DNA from: Sphaerosporella brunnea
Lineage: Eukaryota > Ascomycota > Pezizomycetes > Pezizales > Pyronemataceae
DNA length: 64,000 nucleotides
Direction: 5' to 3'
NCBI GenBank assembly: GCA_008704415.1
Contig: VXIS01000048.1
Location: forward strand, 62,001 to 126,000
Part shown: positions 1 through 11,217 of the stretch, one piece after another
How positions within the stretch are numbered: the first letter of the stretch is position 1
Layout of the letters: each line of letters opens with the position of its first letter
Notes under the pieces: model-generated
Databases searched by the model: none
What the model saw: only the letters and a program-made list of their open reading frames with translations
What the model was told of the DNA's origin: nothing
Made by a program: the position numbers and the translations under genes

Positions 1-3000
1 GGAGCGACATGTTTACGGCTATCCGCACCCGGGAAATGATTTCCAGTTTGACACAACACTCAACAAAGCGTGAGTGGGCCATCCACTGAGATACGTTTGC
101 GGATTACTGATTGTCGGGCGCTTAGGCTTCCTGACGTCGTGCTCAAGCATGCAGGCGGCAAGTCAATCATGATATTCTGCATGACTAGGAAAATATGTGA
201 ATCGACAGCCAAACTTCTTGCGGAAAAATGGCGTGAATGGGATGCCAGACGTCGGCCCTGGCAGGCTCCCAGGAGGAAATTCAGTTTCAATGAGAAAGAC
301 CTCCAGGGATTTGCCCAGTGTGGTGTTTCCTTCCATCATGCTGGAATGGATGCAGCGGACCGAAGTCTCGTGGAGAATATGTTCCTTGATGGCGAACTCA
401 GCGTCATTTGCTGTACTTCCACCTTGGCGGTCGGTGTGAATTTGCCAGCCTATCTTGTTATCATCAAGAATACTGTTTGCTGGGGAGACGAAGGGATCAA
501 AGAATATGTGGATCTTGAGGTCATGCAGATGCTTGGAAGAGCCGGTCGGCCTCAATTTGGCGAAACTGGTGTTGCAGTGATAATGACAGCGAATAACAAG
601 ACTGCCAGATATCAAAAAATGAACGCAGGGGAGGAAACTCTGGAAAGCAGGTATGCTTTGCCTGGATGCCGTAGGGAAGATTACTCTGACAAAAAACACA
701 GTCTGCATTCGAATCTGGTGGAACACTTTGTAGGACTCCTCCTTGTCCGATACTTGGGGACGGCAGCTAACAAAAGCATTAGAATGCGGAGATTGGTCTC
801 GGCACAATTGCTGACACAGAGACGGCAAAGCAGTGGCTTAGATCTACTTTTCTCTATGTGCGGTTGAAAAAAAATCCGCAGTTCTACAAACTCCAGGGTC
901 AAGAATTCAACCGCGACCCAGAGCAGAGACTGGATGAGATTTGCGAGAGGGACATCAGCCTTCTCACTACAGAGGGGATGGTGGGGAACAACAGTAATGG
1001 CAAGCTTTCACTCACCAAATTTGGAGAAGCAATGGCAAAGTATTGCCTGAAATTCGGAACCATGCAGTTGATCATGAAGATGACTCCCAAATCCACGATA
1101 TCGGATATAGTTCGTTATCATGCCCTATCCAAACGAGAACCCCTCAATTAACTGTTGTTCAGCTTACCATTCTCTCACAGGCCGAAGAATTCAAAGAACT
1201 CAGACTCCGAGCTGGAGAAAAGAGCTTTTACAAGGATTTGAACAAAGATAATGCGGTAAAATATCCAATAAAAGAGGAAATAGGAACATTCGCCCATAAA
1301 GTCTCTCTCATTATCCAGGTGGGTCTTGTGTGAGCATTATTGTGGTTACCTTTGACTGAGTGGAACTGCCCAGATGGAGCTTGGTTTGCTGGATTTTCCC
1401 ACCGACCAAAACTTCCAAAAAATCAGGACTACTGTGAACCAGGATAAAACAGCCGTCTGGAAGCACTGCTCGCGCGTGCTGCGCTGTATTGTGGATTGCC
1501 AACAAGAATTTCAAGATGCAACAACCGTCATGAACGCCCTGAAACTGGGGAGATGTATCGAAGGGAAAGTTTGGGAGAATACCCCTGGCGAGCTCCGACA
1601 ATTGGACAACATCGGTCCAGCATATGTTAGGAAGTTCGTGAATGCCAACATCCGTAGCCTCTCAAAATTGGCGACATTGCAACCGCATCAGATTGAAACG
1701 ACCCTTTCGAGGAACCCCCCCTTTGGAACGACCCTTTTAAAAGCTGTAAGGGCGATACCGCAGTTCAACTTAACTGCTCGGCAAGTCGGAACCCCGAGGA
1801 AAACGGGTGCGCAGCAACCACTCGAAGCCAGGGTACAAGTTGAGTTGGCACTGGAAAACGGTGCTACAGTTCCACGCCGTTGGAGAGGTGTAGAGTTAAT
1901 GGTGGTTTTCGTTGCGGAGAGATCAGACGGAATTCTGGTGGACATGCAACGGGCTGCGTATGAATTCAAAACGTGTCTTGTGAGGAGCCAATACTGACTG
2001 GTTAAAAGCGCCCATACCCTGGCCTCAGGAAAGACCTTGAATTTTACAATGAAACTGGAAACGCCTGAACAGTACTTGTGTTGCCATGTTGCATGTGAAC
2101 AGATAGGTATTATACAATTCAACAGTTTTAACAATACAATTGCTTACATAGGAAATCTCTGCAGCCGGGACTTTGCACGGAACTGAGATGAGATTTGATA
2201 TTGATTCGGCGCTCTTCCCAAACATTGTCAAGCCCGTTGAGATCAAACAGGAGTCATCCAAGCCAGCGATGAGATTTAGCAAACAACCAGCCGCCGTCTC
2301 CATCTCAGATGATGAGGACTATGGAGACCCGGGTATCTTCGACGATGTGGAATTTGAACATATTGACAACTTTTCAAATCCCATTAACACCACTTGTCGG
2401 ACTTGGTGTGATTCACGAACGGATAGCATGATCAGACCGAAACAAGAATACATAGATCAGGCAGATGAGGATGGAATAGTTGGAGAACACACAGATAATC
2501 CGGTGGATAAACCAGTGCAGCTTCCTAATGGCAAGTGGCAATGCCGTCACAAGTGTGCCGATAAAACCAAGTTTGTCTATCTGAATTGTTTTTACTTTTT
2601 CCAGGGCTGATCGCTGACCGCTGACAAGATGCAAGCATTTGTGCTGCCGCGAGGGCCTCGATAGACCGCCAAAGCCCCCCAAACCATTGAAGAAAAAGGA
2701 GCCTACTGTGAACAGTAGAAGCAACTCTTTCCTCCACAAGAGCAGCAAGGAAAACATGATCAGCGAGACATGCCCCACCAGCACCGGAACTTTCAATATC
2801 GGGAGCATGGTTGCAAATTTGAAAGCTGTAAAACCGCATTCCAAGGCCCCAAGTTTGGATCAGACACTCCGGAATGGGAAAATCGATGTGGTTGATCTGG
2901 TCGGCGATGTCGACCCGCCAGATAGCTTGGCCAAGCTGCGACTTCTTCATGCCAAAAACACCTCAGTCACCAGAGTTCAACCTCTTGCAAAGAAAGAACC

Positions 3001-3725
3001 AAAATATCCTTACACCGGCGAGGCCCCTAGACCGAGTTTTACCCCAATAAACAGCGACAAAGGCGTCGAGGCAGATACACACTTCAACTCCCCGCCAAAG
3101 AAACTATCGAAGGAGAAGTCTTTGGCCGAAAAAAATTATCAGGCACAGAAAAACACCGTCAAGCGGCGTTGGCAAGAGTTTGAAGAGTTTTTTGACAGTG
3201 GCGACGATACCACGGAGGTGCGGGGCAATGAGAACTCAAATGGTACAAATAGAATGGTCCAATAATTGCGGTTCATACTGACTGAATATAGGTTTGGGAT
3301 CACCTACACTGCCGGTTCCAATAACTCCCCCTGCTAAAAAGACCCGAATTTCTCCCGGTCCAAATATGGGGCCGGAAAAAGATAAGGAGCTCTTGGAGAC
3401 ACCACATCTATTTCTGGGAAGTGAACTCTCAGCCAGTAGCTTCTATCCATCTTCACCACCACCATATGGCATGCCTTCATCGGCGACGCAGCCTTCAGAA
3501 GTAGGAGGAGCGCTAACGGAAGAATTCGATTTCTGGGGATTCGATGATCCAAACATGGGACCCGAATCTATTGCAAATGAAGCCGAGAGTGAACCGGAAA
3601 AGATTAGTGAAGCAATCGAACTAGCCTACACAGCCAAACCAGCTATACTGTCGGATGAGGAGGATTTTTCAGCAGTCCTGGATTTTCTGGGGGATTGCGT
3701 AGAGTATAACGATGGACAATTGTGA
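1..3725 (+). CDS. HFM1: Meiotic DNA helicase HFM1/MER3, 3' part (N-terminus outside window)
   Basis: Ski2-like superfamily 2 helicase that promotes meiotic crossovers. The window opens in frame inside the gene (first codon at base 2). I place exons at 1-69, 126-650, 702-729, 783-1109, 1181-1318, 1374-1957, 2009-2106, 2165-2570, 2629-3242 and 3292-3725. Every junction is GT-AG and keeps phase. Visible helicase motifs are GVSFHHAGM, STLAVGVNLPA and QMLGRAGRPQF (motifs IV-VI), then the winged-helix and Sec63-like region (FGTMQLIMK; QLDNIGPAYVRKFVN). After residue WQC comes a short Cys/His knuckle (CRHKCADKTKCKHLCC), whose centre is split by the 2571-2628 intron; this is typical of the MER3 C-terminus. 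The last ~330 residues are acidic, Ser/Pro-rich and probably disordered. The stop is TGA at 3723. The Walker A and DEAH motifs lie upstream of the window. Confidence 0.93.
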
Positions 3726-4386
3726 TACTGGGTGGATATTTCTGGAATTTGTGCTTGGATGTTTGTCGCTTTTATTTGTGGAAGGGATATCGCGATATCG
3801 ATTAGACGTGTGCTTGAAATTCTGTGGATGTAATTTGTGCACATGGTCTGTGTCGATAACTGAACCAAAGCCGTATCTCTTATTACCCATCTCTGCTCTG
3901 GTGTCTGCGCGCGAGCGAAAATCACACCCAATAAAATAGTGAAGCAACAAAATTCCTCCACCCATTCCGACCATCTTCGCATATGGCAGGGGATAAATTT
4001 CTGGCATTGGATAGTATCCCCCATATCATGCCAATCTATCCTCCGATAGCACGAATGATCCAGGTGCCATGGTAGACCCTGCCCTCACTTTCTCTGGGTC
4101 TTTGGAGACTGCGTCACAGTTCGAGTGAGAGCAAGTAACGGCGAAATAGTGGCGGCATTAAACCTATTGTCGCGGTATTTCCAGAGAAGTCGTTGTTTGA
4201 GAAACGCTTGCGGAAAATATTGGTGGCGTTCCGTGAAATCGCTGGTAGGCTCAGTTGAGGGCAAGCCCCCCTCTTTCAAGAGGTCCCCCGATTCCATAAC
4301 ATGGATACATGAGTAACAAATTACATAATTCACCCAGCGGATGAAAATAACAAATCATAATCAATAAAAGAATTCCACTCAATCAC
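3726..4386. other. Intergenic, no supported gene
   Basis: About 660 bp between the HFM1 stop and the minus-strand reading frame at 4387. Short open frames on both strands have no recognisable composition or motif. I see no repeat or RNA here. Confidence 0.5.
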
Positions 4387-4776
4387 TCACTTCGAAAATC
4401 TCCACGAACAACAGATGCACCGCTCATCAACACCGCCATATCCTCCTTCGCGGTACCTCAGCACCTCATCCACCGACCGAATCCTCTCGTTCAAATCAAT
4501 CCACGCTTCAGCTCCACCGATTTTCGCTGTTAACGTGTGCCCGTTCACCAACCGCACACTCCCTGCATCAACCGCGGTCCCGAAATCGCTCCCACCGAAC
4601 ACTAGTCGACCACCCGAAACTCCGATCACTTTCGACAAATCCACCTCGCTCAGTCCAAGCTCGTCACTGAAATACTGCAGATACCGTTGCTCCCGCAACG
4701 ACATATCGATTCGACTCAACTCCAGTCGATCCACCTGCATTGTGCCTACAACGCATCCAATCAGCACTCTATCCAT
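4387..4776 (-). CDS. Hypothetical reading frame, possibly a distal exon of the MYND gene
   Basis: A 129-codon frame with balanced composition (motifs such as YLQYFSDELGLSEVDLSKVIG and GGAEAWIDLNERIRSVDEVL) that I do not recognise. It lies 120 bp downstream of the MYND-finger gene on the same strand. It could be joined to that gene by an extra intron (donor GTTAGT near 4910, acceptor near 4780 in a compatible phase). It may also be a separate small gene. No domain is visible. The ending CICCSWRFSK is Cys-rich but does not form a known finger. Confidence 0.35.
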   Translation of the reverse strand: MDRVLIGCVVGTMQVDRLELSRIDMSLREQRYLQYFSDELGLSEVDLSKVIGVSGGRLVFGGSDFGTAVDAGSVRLVNGHTLTAKIGGAEAWIDLNERIRSVDEVLRYREGGYGGVDERCICCSWRFSK

Positions 4777-4899
4777 TCTCTCCCATAAACAACCATCAAC
4801 TCACGTTCAATCTTGAAGCCTCGACTGCTATCGTGCCCTCCCGTGCTTACTATTGATTGATCGCCTATTCACAACCAATCAATCCAATATCAGCCATGC

Positions 4900-5188
4900 T
4901 CATCCACTAACCAGAGCTTCCACAATAGTAGGATCGGATAACGTATGAATCTGGAACGGACCGGCAGAACTGCTGGAGGCACTAGGACCATGACCGCAGA
5001 CCTGCCCAGCAGTCTGTTAGCTCATTTCCGTGTCCGGTGGGGCGGTTGCAAACCTTCTTGTGCTTCTTCCAGTCCGCCTTCTGGCAGTCGCGAGAACAGT
5101 AGGTAATGGACTTGCACTTTGCACATTGCTTGAGCGGTTCAGCTAGCTCAGCTTTCGTCTTCTTGCAATTAGCGCACGAATCTGCCAT
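4900..5188 (-). CDS. Small MYND-type zinc finger protein
   Basis: The start is ATG at 5188. Exon 1 (5188-5054) encodes 45 residues with the MYND ligands in order: CANC, CAKC, CSRDC, and H in KKHKK. The last ligand Cys comes after a 52-nt intron (5053-5002, donor GTTTGC, branch GCTAAC, acceptor GCAG). Exon 2 reads VCGHGPSASSSAGPF and ends at TGA 4900, giving 78 residues. MYND fingers bind Pro-rich partner peptides. A lone finger of this length cannot be assigned a pathway. Both the spliced and the unspliced message encode Val-Cys right after KKHKK, so both keep the full finger. The gene may extend through another intron into the frame at 4387-4776. Confidence 0.75.
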
Positions 5189-6544
5189 ACTGCCAAAATC
5201 AGTTCGTCCTATCAATACTCCCTGTCTCGCTCCCAGTACCGTTCTCGTAATAAAGGATGCAACCAAGTATGGGGGATGGGACCCCTTCTTATACACCAAG
5301 AGTATGCGCTACGCTAAACTCAATTTAAGCCTGTGCCACAACTGTGCCACCCCTGTTCCGGAACGTCTAGTGGACTTACCATCTGACCCCAGGGTTATAA
5401 CTCGATATTGTCGGAAGCTTTAGTATCTGTAGCTATCGACTATGACCGCGGCTCTTCCCAGGACTGCAATTAGACTGCGGCATGGCAATTAGTAGTTACA
5501 CCGGGCCCCACTGAGCAGATGGTTATCGCATCTCGCAGGAGCATTGTGGGCGCTTGTGGGCTGTGTTGGAGGTCTTTTTCAGGTTGAAACACTAGGGATT
5601 AACTGAAGGGGGGTTTTTAAAAACGATTTGCCGATATCTTTGGACCGTATGTAGGTGGTCAACGTGTGTAAACGTTGACGGAGCATCTCCACAGAATCTC
5701 CGATGCTTCCATGACGTTTTGGGGGAAACATCTGTGCACCAAAGCACCGAACACCACCGGGACACCTCCGACGGAAAAACGTGCAGAGATTGTAAGATGA
5801 TTTTGTTTCTCTAAACCATTCATAGATTTGGTTTCAGTGGCAAAACACTTGCTAAAACGTTTGTCCTGTTACAGTGCTTTTCGTCTTCAAACGTAGTAAA
5901 AGCCAATTTCTGCAACTCGAGAGTTTTGCTCTCAAGGCTTGCAGTTTTACCTGTTACTTTTCGATTCTGGCAAGTAAATTCGCGGTTTCGGGGGAATCTA
6001 CGGGTGTATATGTGGGCGTGGGCGCAATGCCGCTGACTGTTGCGAATTGTCTCGTCCTCATGATTGAAGCCAAAGTATAGCCAGAGTCACCATGGTTGGT
6101 CCCACTGTTAGGTCTCGCTGCCTGCTGGTGTTGCTCCCGGCCCAGTACAGCGGCAGCATTGCAGGCGGTTCAGCTCAAACATGTCACAAACGACCGGAAA
6201 TTCGCTAGTTTGAAAACAGAGCGCAACCGGCCCATAAACATAAAGAAGAAACGCCGTGAAGGCCATAGAATCAAACAGTAGGGTAGATTTCACTGTTTTG
6301 AGTTCTTCCTAGTGGAATTTGAAGTTGTGGAGGCAAGGTGGTTGAGATAATGGGGGCGCTCCGCCACCAAACTGCACCACCACCACGCACTCTAAATGCC
6401 TACTGTGAAAGCAATAACACCCTAATCTTTCTAGAAATCAGGAATCTTATTAAAGGAGCTCTAAACTTCATCCAGTTGCAATTGCAGGCCACACAGAGCA
6501 GATTCATCGCTTAAGGGGCGCTTTCAGTGTGTCTACAGGCAAAT
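5189..6544. other. Intergenic, no supported gene
   Basis: About 1.35 kb upstream of the MYND gene. There are only short unlike frames on both strands. The string TTTTTCAGGTTGAAAC at about 5575 recurs at about 15427, which may mark an old dispersed repeat. Nothing else is supported. Confidence 0.4.
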
Positions 6545-6718
6545 TCAGACCCCCGCCCCCGACATCCTACAAAGAGGAGGCAGAGTCCGCACTACACGAT
6601 CCGATGGTGCTTTGAGTAACACAGCGCCATCACCGGTGATTGGTGCATTCAACCCCACCACTGCAATGGATATAACCGTCAGCACAAAACCAAGCAGCCT
6701 GAATAGCGTCCTAGCCAT
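6545..6718 (-). CDS. Candidate small secreted peptide (57 aa)
   Basis: An unbroken minus-strand frame from ATG 6718 to TGA 6545. The first ~25 residues look like a signal peptide: a basic start (MARTLFRL), then a hydrophobic core (LGFVLTVISIAVVG). The remainder is a short polar tail with one Cys and no motif. No intron is needed. Length and signal-like start are the only support, and chance hydrophobic frames of this size are common. It may be non-coding. Confidence 0.2.
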   Translation of the reverse strand: MARTLFRLLGFVLTVISIAVVGLNAPITGDGAVLLKAPSDRVVRTLPPLCRMSGAGV

Positions 6719-7190
6719 TGTGGAATGTCTCTACGGCTGTCTTGTCCTTCGTACACTGAGTTTCTATTTCACTCTACCGAACCATTTACCTTTCAAACGA
6801 TCCACAACCACCATAATGTGGGCAGCAGGTAGTGCTACGACACCCAAGCCTGAGGGACAGTACACGACAGTTAAATATCACAAGTAGGGTTACTGGTAAG
6901 ATATTTTGGAGAGTCTACAGCTGAGTGGACAGCTCCTGCAGTAGCAGTTAAGCGCAATAGGAGTTGCAGTCAGCAGACGAGTGATTACCTGTGACCCAGT
7001 TTCTCTCACCCATTATTGGTCTTTGGGGGGCCGCTTGGTGGTCGATCGACTGGAATCTTGCTTTCAATTCTTATCCCAAGAGTTCAAAAGAAAACCTCTA
7101 CTATAGGGGTCGGTGGTGACGGCATTTGGCTGATTTGCTGGAGTTGCCTTGCTTGCTTCACCGGGTGTCGCTCACTCCTCGCACTCTTAA

Positions 7191-7412
7191 TGCCACAATG
7201 ACCCCTCCTCGGACGCTATCGCTGTTTACTCGGATGGCTCAAGACTGGAGGAGGAATGGTGCGGTTATGCGGCGGCCACTCGTTCCCTCTCCCGCATCGG
7301 CCCAGGCTGGTCTCAACACCGACGTCGCAATAAGGAGATATACGACGCTGAACTCTTCGGCATTGCTGCCGGGCTAGAGCTTGCTGACCCCAAGGAAATT
7401 GAGGAAAGGTAG
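7191..7412 (+). mobile_element. RNase H relic of a non-LTR (LINE-type) retrotransposon
   Basis: An open frame beginning just after a TAA and ending at TAG 7410 carries the RNase H signature of fungal LINE elements. It shows VYSDGS (first catalytic Asp), a CGYAAA strand, then EIYDAELFGIAAGL with the second acidic residue. Only about 70 residues remain and no reverse transcriptase is recognisable upstream, so this is a dead 3' fragment. It sits 128 bp before the NCS6 start codon, within that gene's promoter or 5' leader. Confidence 0.7.
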
Positions 7413-7539
7413 AATGATAAGCCTTTCGCTCCAAAAGAAATACGGCAGTGTGTGTCAGGGTTACAATTTCAGCTTCGCTACCCGGCACTGGGTACAACCA
7501 ACCATTCCTTTGTGTCATCGCCTAGCAGCCACCATAAAA

Positions 7540-8917
7540 ATGTCGACAGCACCACCGCGAACTCCACGGATATGCGCGCACTGCGCGACCGAGCGCGCCA
7601 AGGTCCAGCGCGCAAAAACAAACGAGCGATTGTGTGTCTCCTGTTTCATCGCGGTTTTCGAGCTGGAAGTGCACCAGACGATCGTCGGCAACAAGCTCTT
7701 CCACCGGGGACAGCGAGTAGCAATCGGTGCATCCGGCGGAAAGGATTCGACCGTGTTGGCGGCGGTGCTGAAAACGCTGAATGAGCGTTACGCTTACGGC
7801 GTCGAGTTTGTGCTGTTGTCGATCGACGAGGGGATCAAAGGATACCGCGACGACTCGCTGGAGACGGTGAAAAGGAATGCGGAGCAGTATGGGATGGAAC
7901 TCTGTATTGTGGGGTATAGAGAGCTGTATGGATGGACCATGGACCAGGTGGTGGAGCAGATCGGGAAGAAGGGGAACTGCACCGTCTGCGGGGTTTTTAG
8001 ACGGCAGGCATTGGATCGTGGTGCAGCGATGCTGGGGGTGAACCATGTGGTCACTGGACATAATGCGGATGACATGGCGGAGACGGTGCTGATGAATTGT
8101 GGGCCTCGTTCCCCTCTTGCTGGCGCTGAAACTGACTTGCATAGTGCTGAGAGGTGACCTCCCCCGTCTGCACCGCTGCACATGTATCGTCACCGAGAGC
8201 ACAAGTTCCCCCATCTCCCGTAGCAAGCCGCTTAAGTACGCCTACGAGAAGGAAATAGTGCTCTACGCCCACCATCGCAAGCTCGATTACTTCTCCACCG
8301 AGTGCATCTACTCCCCCGAAGCCTTCCGTGGCAGCGCCCGAAGTCTGATCAAGAGTTTGGAGCGTGTGCGGTCGTCCGCTGTCCTGGATATCGTCAGGTC
8401 CGGGGAGGCATTTGCGGAGATGGTGCCGGAGGAGATCCGGGGAACGACGGCGTGCGCGGGAGAGGGGAAGAAGACTACAATCGATATTGTTGCGGGAAAA
8501 GAAGAAGAGAGCACCGGCTGTGGAAAGGGGACTTCCGGGGACCTGTCGCAGGGGGGAGAGATGTCACAGTTTGAGAAGCAGCTGGCCAATAACGAAAAGG
8601 CAGAGCATTTGGAGACTGAAATTACGTTACCGCCACCGCGAAAGAAGCGCAGCGGAGAAGGGGGAGGGGAGAAGGTACTGCAGGTTCCGCTGCCGAAGGC
8701 GAAGAAGCAGACGCTGGGGTCATGTCGGAAGTGCGGGTACATGAGCTCACAGGAACTGTGCAAGGCGTGCGTGATCTTGGACGATTTGAACAAGAATCGG
8801 CCAAAGATTGAGGTGGAGCTCGATTATGACGAGGAGGAGGCCAGTTCGAGTATTCGCAGGAAGATGGAGGCATTGGACCTGAGGAGGTCGATGGTGACAA
8901 CGCTGAGTAATGATTGA
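7540..8917 (+). CDS. NCS6: Cytoplasmic tRNA 2-thiolation protein 1 (Ncs6/Ctu1)
   Basis: Catalytic ATP-pyrophosphatase of the Ncs6-Ncs2 complex. It activates U34 of tRNA-Lys, -Glu and -Gln and receives sulfur from Urm1 in the cytosol. Exon 1 is 7540-8098 and exon 2 8145-8917, with a 46-nt intron; 443 residues. In order: N-terminal CAHC and CVSC zinc ligands (residues 12-35), the PP-loop SGGKDST (65-71), the central CTVC followed by [24 protein letters not shown], and the C-terminal [16 protein letters not shown] zinc site. A charged, low-complexity insertion of about 70 residues separates the catalytic domain from the last zinc site, making the protein longer than the usual 360-400. The start ATG (AAAATGTCG) precedes the first Cys pair by 11 residues, as in relatives. 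Confidence 0.96.
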
Positions 8918-9084
8918 TGATTGTGATAGATACATGTGTAGTTGGATCCGTTCGTGCCTGACTTAATTAATGCATGTGCAAGGGATGTTCCCGACCCTGG
9001 CGTGATTTTCGAATTGGTGGAGCCCCTGTGGAGACAGCACAAGCTCCACAACTGCTCTCCCACTCCTCCGCATCCCAATTGATA

Positions 9085-10289
9085 ATGGCCGACCCTGCAG
9101 CGACGACTCTGCACACTGACAACTACTACCTCGTCACCGGGGCAAACGGGTACCTCACCATGCAGCACTCCAACCAACTCCGCACCAGCTAACCTCCTCC
9201 AGCGGTCTCGGTCTCTCAATCGCCAAGCGTCTCTGCCGCGACTTCCTCCTCACCCAGCCATCCGACAAAACCGTAACCATAATCTTCACCACGCGATCCT
9301 CTCGCAAAAGCACGGCCACGCTCTCCACGCTTCTCTCATACCTAGCCACCCTCGATGCGCAAGGGCATGCCGCCACGCTTCGCGTGCGGTTCTCAACTGC
9401 TCAAGTCGATCTCACCGATTTACGCTCCGTAATCGCGCTGGCAAAGCATCTCAACCATACCTTCCCAAAGCTCGACGCCGTGATCTTCAATGCAGGCATG
9501 GGCGCGTTCCTGGGGATCGACTGGCTCAACGCCTTCAAGTCGCTCGCGCTGAACTGGGTGGAAGCCGTGACGCACCCGACGTATAAGATCCAGGCGGTAG
9601 GGCGCGTCATCACGCAGGCTGGCACGGGGGAAGATCTGGGCGAGATTTTTTGCGCAAACGTGTTTGGTCACTACTACCTCGCGCACGAAGTGTTGCCGCT
9701 GCTAAGGAAGGGGCTGGGGAGAGTTGTCTGGATTTCGAGTCTGGAGGCTTACGCGTGGGCTTATAGCGAGAAAGATTTGGAGGGGAGGGCTGCAAGCCAT
9801 TCGTATGAGAGCAGCAAGAGGTTGACGGATGTGCTGGCGCTCACGAGCGATTTGAAGGCTACGAAGCCGTGGGCCGATGGGTTCCTTGGAGAGCAGCAGA
9901 ACGCTGATGGTGAGAGGAAGGTAAAGCTGTTTACGTGCCACCCCGGAATCTGCGCTACCAGTATGGTCGAGCTCCCTCTCGTGCTGTGGTATTGCATGAC
10001 TCTGGCTTTCTATATTGCGAGATGGCTGGGAAGCCCGTGGCACTCGATCTCTACGGAGGCGGGCGCAAATTCGGCGGTCCATCTGGCGTTGATCGGAGAG
10101 GAGGAGTTGAAAGAGACCAAGGCGGAGAGGAAGAAATGGGGTAGTGGGAGCGATAGAGCGGGGAGGGAGGTGCTCAAGATCACGGAGGTGGAGGGCGAGG
10201 GCGGCGAGGAGTGGGAGGCGTTGGGGAGAGAGACGTGGAGGCAGATGGAGGAGTTGAGGGTGATGTGGAAGAAGAGGTTGGAGGGTTAG
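9085..10289 (+). CDS. ERG27: 3-keto-steroid reductase Erg27 (short-chain dehydrogenase)
   Basis: NADPH-dependent 3-keto reductase of the sterol C-4 demethylation complex (with Erg25 and Erg26) at the ER and lipid droplets. Exon 1 is 9085-9149 and exon 2 9203-10289. The 53-nt intron (branch AGCTAACC) splits the glycine-rich cofactor loop, which reads TGANGGLG after splicing. Other SDR landmarks are IFNAGMG, the catalytic Ser in VVWISSLEAY, and Y-E-S-S-K (YxxxK). The fungal Erg27 insertion between NAG and the active site (THPTYKIQAVGR) is present. A short hydrophobic stretch after CHPGICATSMVELP may anchor it to membrane. 383 residues, normal for filamentous fungi. The C-terminus is Glu/Arg-rich. 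Confidence 0.93.
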
Positions 10290-10760
10290 AGAGTGCGTGA
10301 ATTTCTCAGGAATATAATTTCAAAGGCCGTAATTAGAGGATGATGGTAGATAGATCACTTGAAACGTTCAGAACAGAAACATGTTTCGTCGTGAGAATTC
10401 CGTGTCGCGGCTCGAGCGTCATGAAGATCCTCTCCGACAAAGAACCGGAAACGCGTCCTCTCCGAAGATCACGAGCCGACCAGGTAGCACATCGACTTGC
10501 CCACTATTGATAGACGTGTTGCGCTTTAGAAGAGGGCGGCAATAGCTACATAGAGCATCGCGAGGTTGAGGACACGTTCGCGCGATGAATCATCATCTTC
10601 ATCACCAAAATGCCGCATCAGCTGATGATCAGCAAGCTCCAACTTGCGCCTCAACGAAAGGACCCCTCAGTAGGCTCACCATCATCTCGCTGCCTCTCGG
10701 CGTTGCAGAAGTTCTCATCGCGACACCCCCCCGCTCAGCTATCATTTTTTTTCTTCAGTC
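10290..10760. other. Intergenic spacer
   Basis: About 470 bp between ERG27 and the U4 copy 1 downstream region. I see no gene or RNA. Confidence 0.5.
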
Positions 10761-10777
10761 CCACGTCGCCGACCTGG
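10761..10777 (-). promoter_or_regulatory. Conserved inverted repeat downstream of U4 copy 1
   Basis: Minus strand reads CCAGGTCGGCGACGTGG: CCA/TGG and GTC/GAC arms around a 3-nt loop with one G-G mismatch. The same element lies downstream of the other two U4 copies. It is about 42 nt from the Sm site here and 26 nt in the others. A role in 3' end formation is inference. Confidence 0.45.
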
Positions 10778-10816
10778 GAAACCCAAGAAAAAAAGAGAGC
10801 ACACAAGAAGTATAAT

Positions 10817-10938
10817 GGTCAAAAATTCCCTACTCCGCCGAAGCAGAGCAGGAGCGGTCAAGGTTATAGTTTTCAACCAGCAAAAACAAGCTCTCGGATA
10901 AATCCTCACTGAGACTCGTAATGCCCGTGCACCAGGAT
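10817..10938 (-). ncRNA. U4: U4 spliceosomal snRNA, copy 1
   Basis: RNA partner of U6 in the U4/U6.U5 tri-snRNP. The minus strand starts ATCCTGGTGCACGGGC (U6-pairing stem II). It continues with the kink-turn 5' domain GTGAGGATTTATCCGAGA, then TTTTTGCTGGTTGAAAAC (stem I side), then GACCG. Next comes the hairpin CTCTGC-TTCG-GCGGAG, and it ends GTAGGGAATTTTTGA, where AATTTTTG is the Sm site. These blocks match the order and sequence of yeast and metazoan U4 as I know them. Ends are set by homology. At about 122 nt it is shorter than the ~145-160 nt relatives. Its 5' arm is closest to the yeast form of the three copies. Confidence 0.9.
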
Positions 10939-10971
10939 GGAGAGGAAAGAAGGGTGTGGGAGGACGCCGCC

Positions 10972-10978
10972 TTAAATA
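10972..10978 (-). promoter_or_regulatory. TATA-like box of U4 copy 1
   Basis: TATTTAA on the minus strand, 34-40 bp before the inferred RNA start at 10938. The other two U4 copies have TATA-like boxes at closely similar spacing. The sequence between box and start (ending CTTTCCTCTCCATCC) is also similar in all three. Confidence 0.6.
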
Positions 10979-11217
10979 CCCACAGAGCGCCAAGCCTGCC
11001 AAGAGTATTTTGGCCGACAGGGTTAGGTTAACGTGTTGTTTGGTATGGAAGCTGCGCACAGATTCTGGAACATGCACAGATAAAAATAACCCCGTACCGT
11101 TCTATACTCATTTATACACATCCAAGATGACTACATCCCATGCTCCAGGAAATGATGATGAAATGAAAAATAATGAAAGCAAATAGGCAGCCGAAAACAC
11201 ATCAAAAGAAACAAGAT

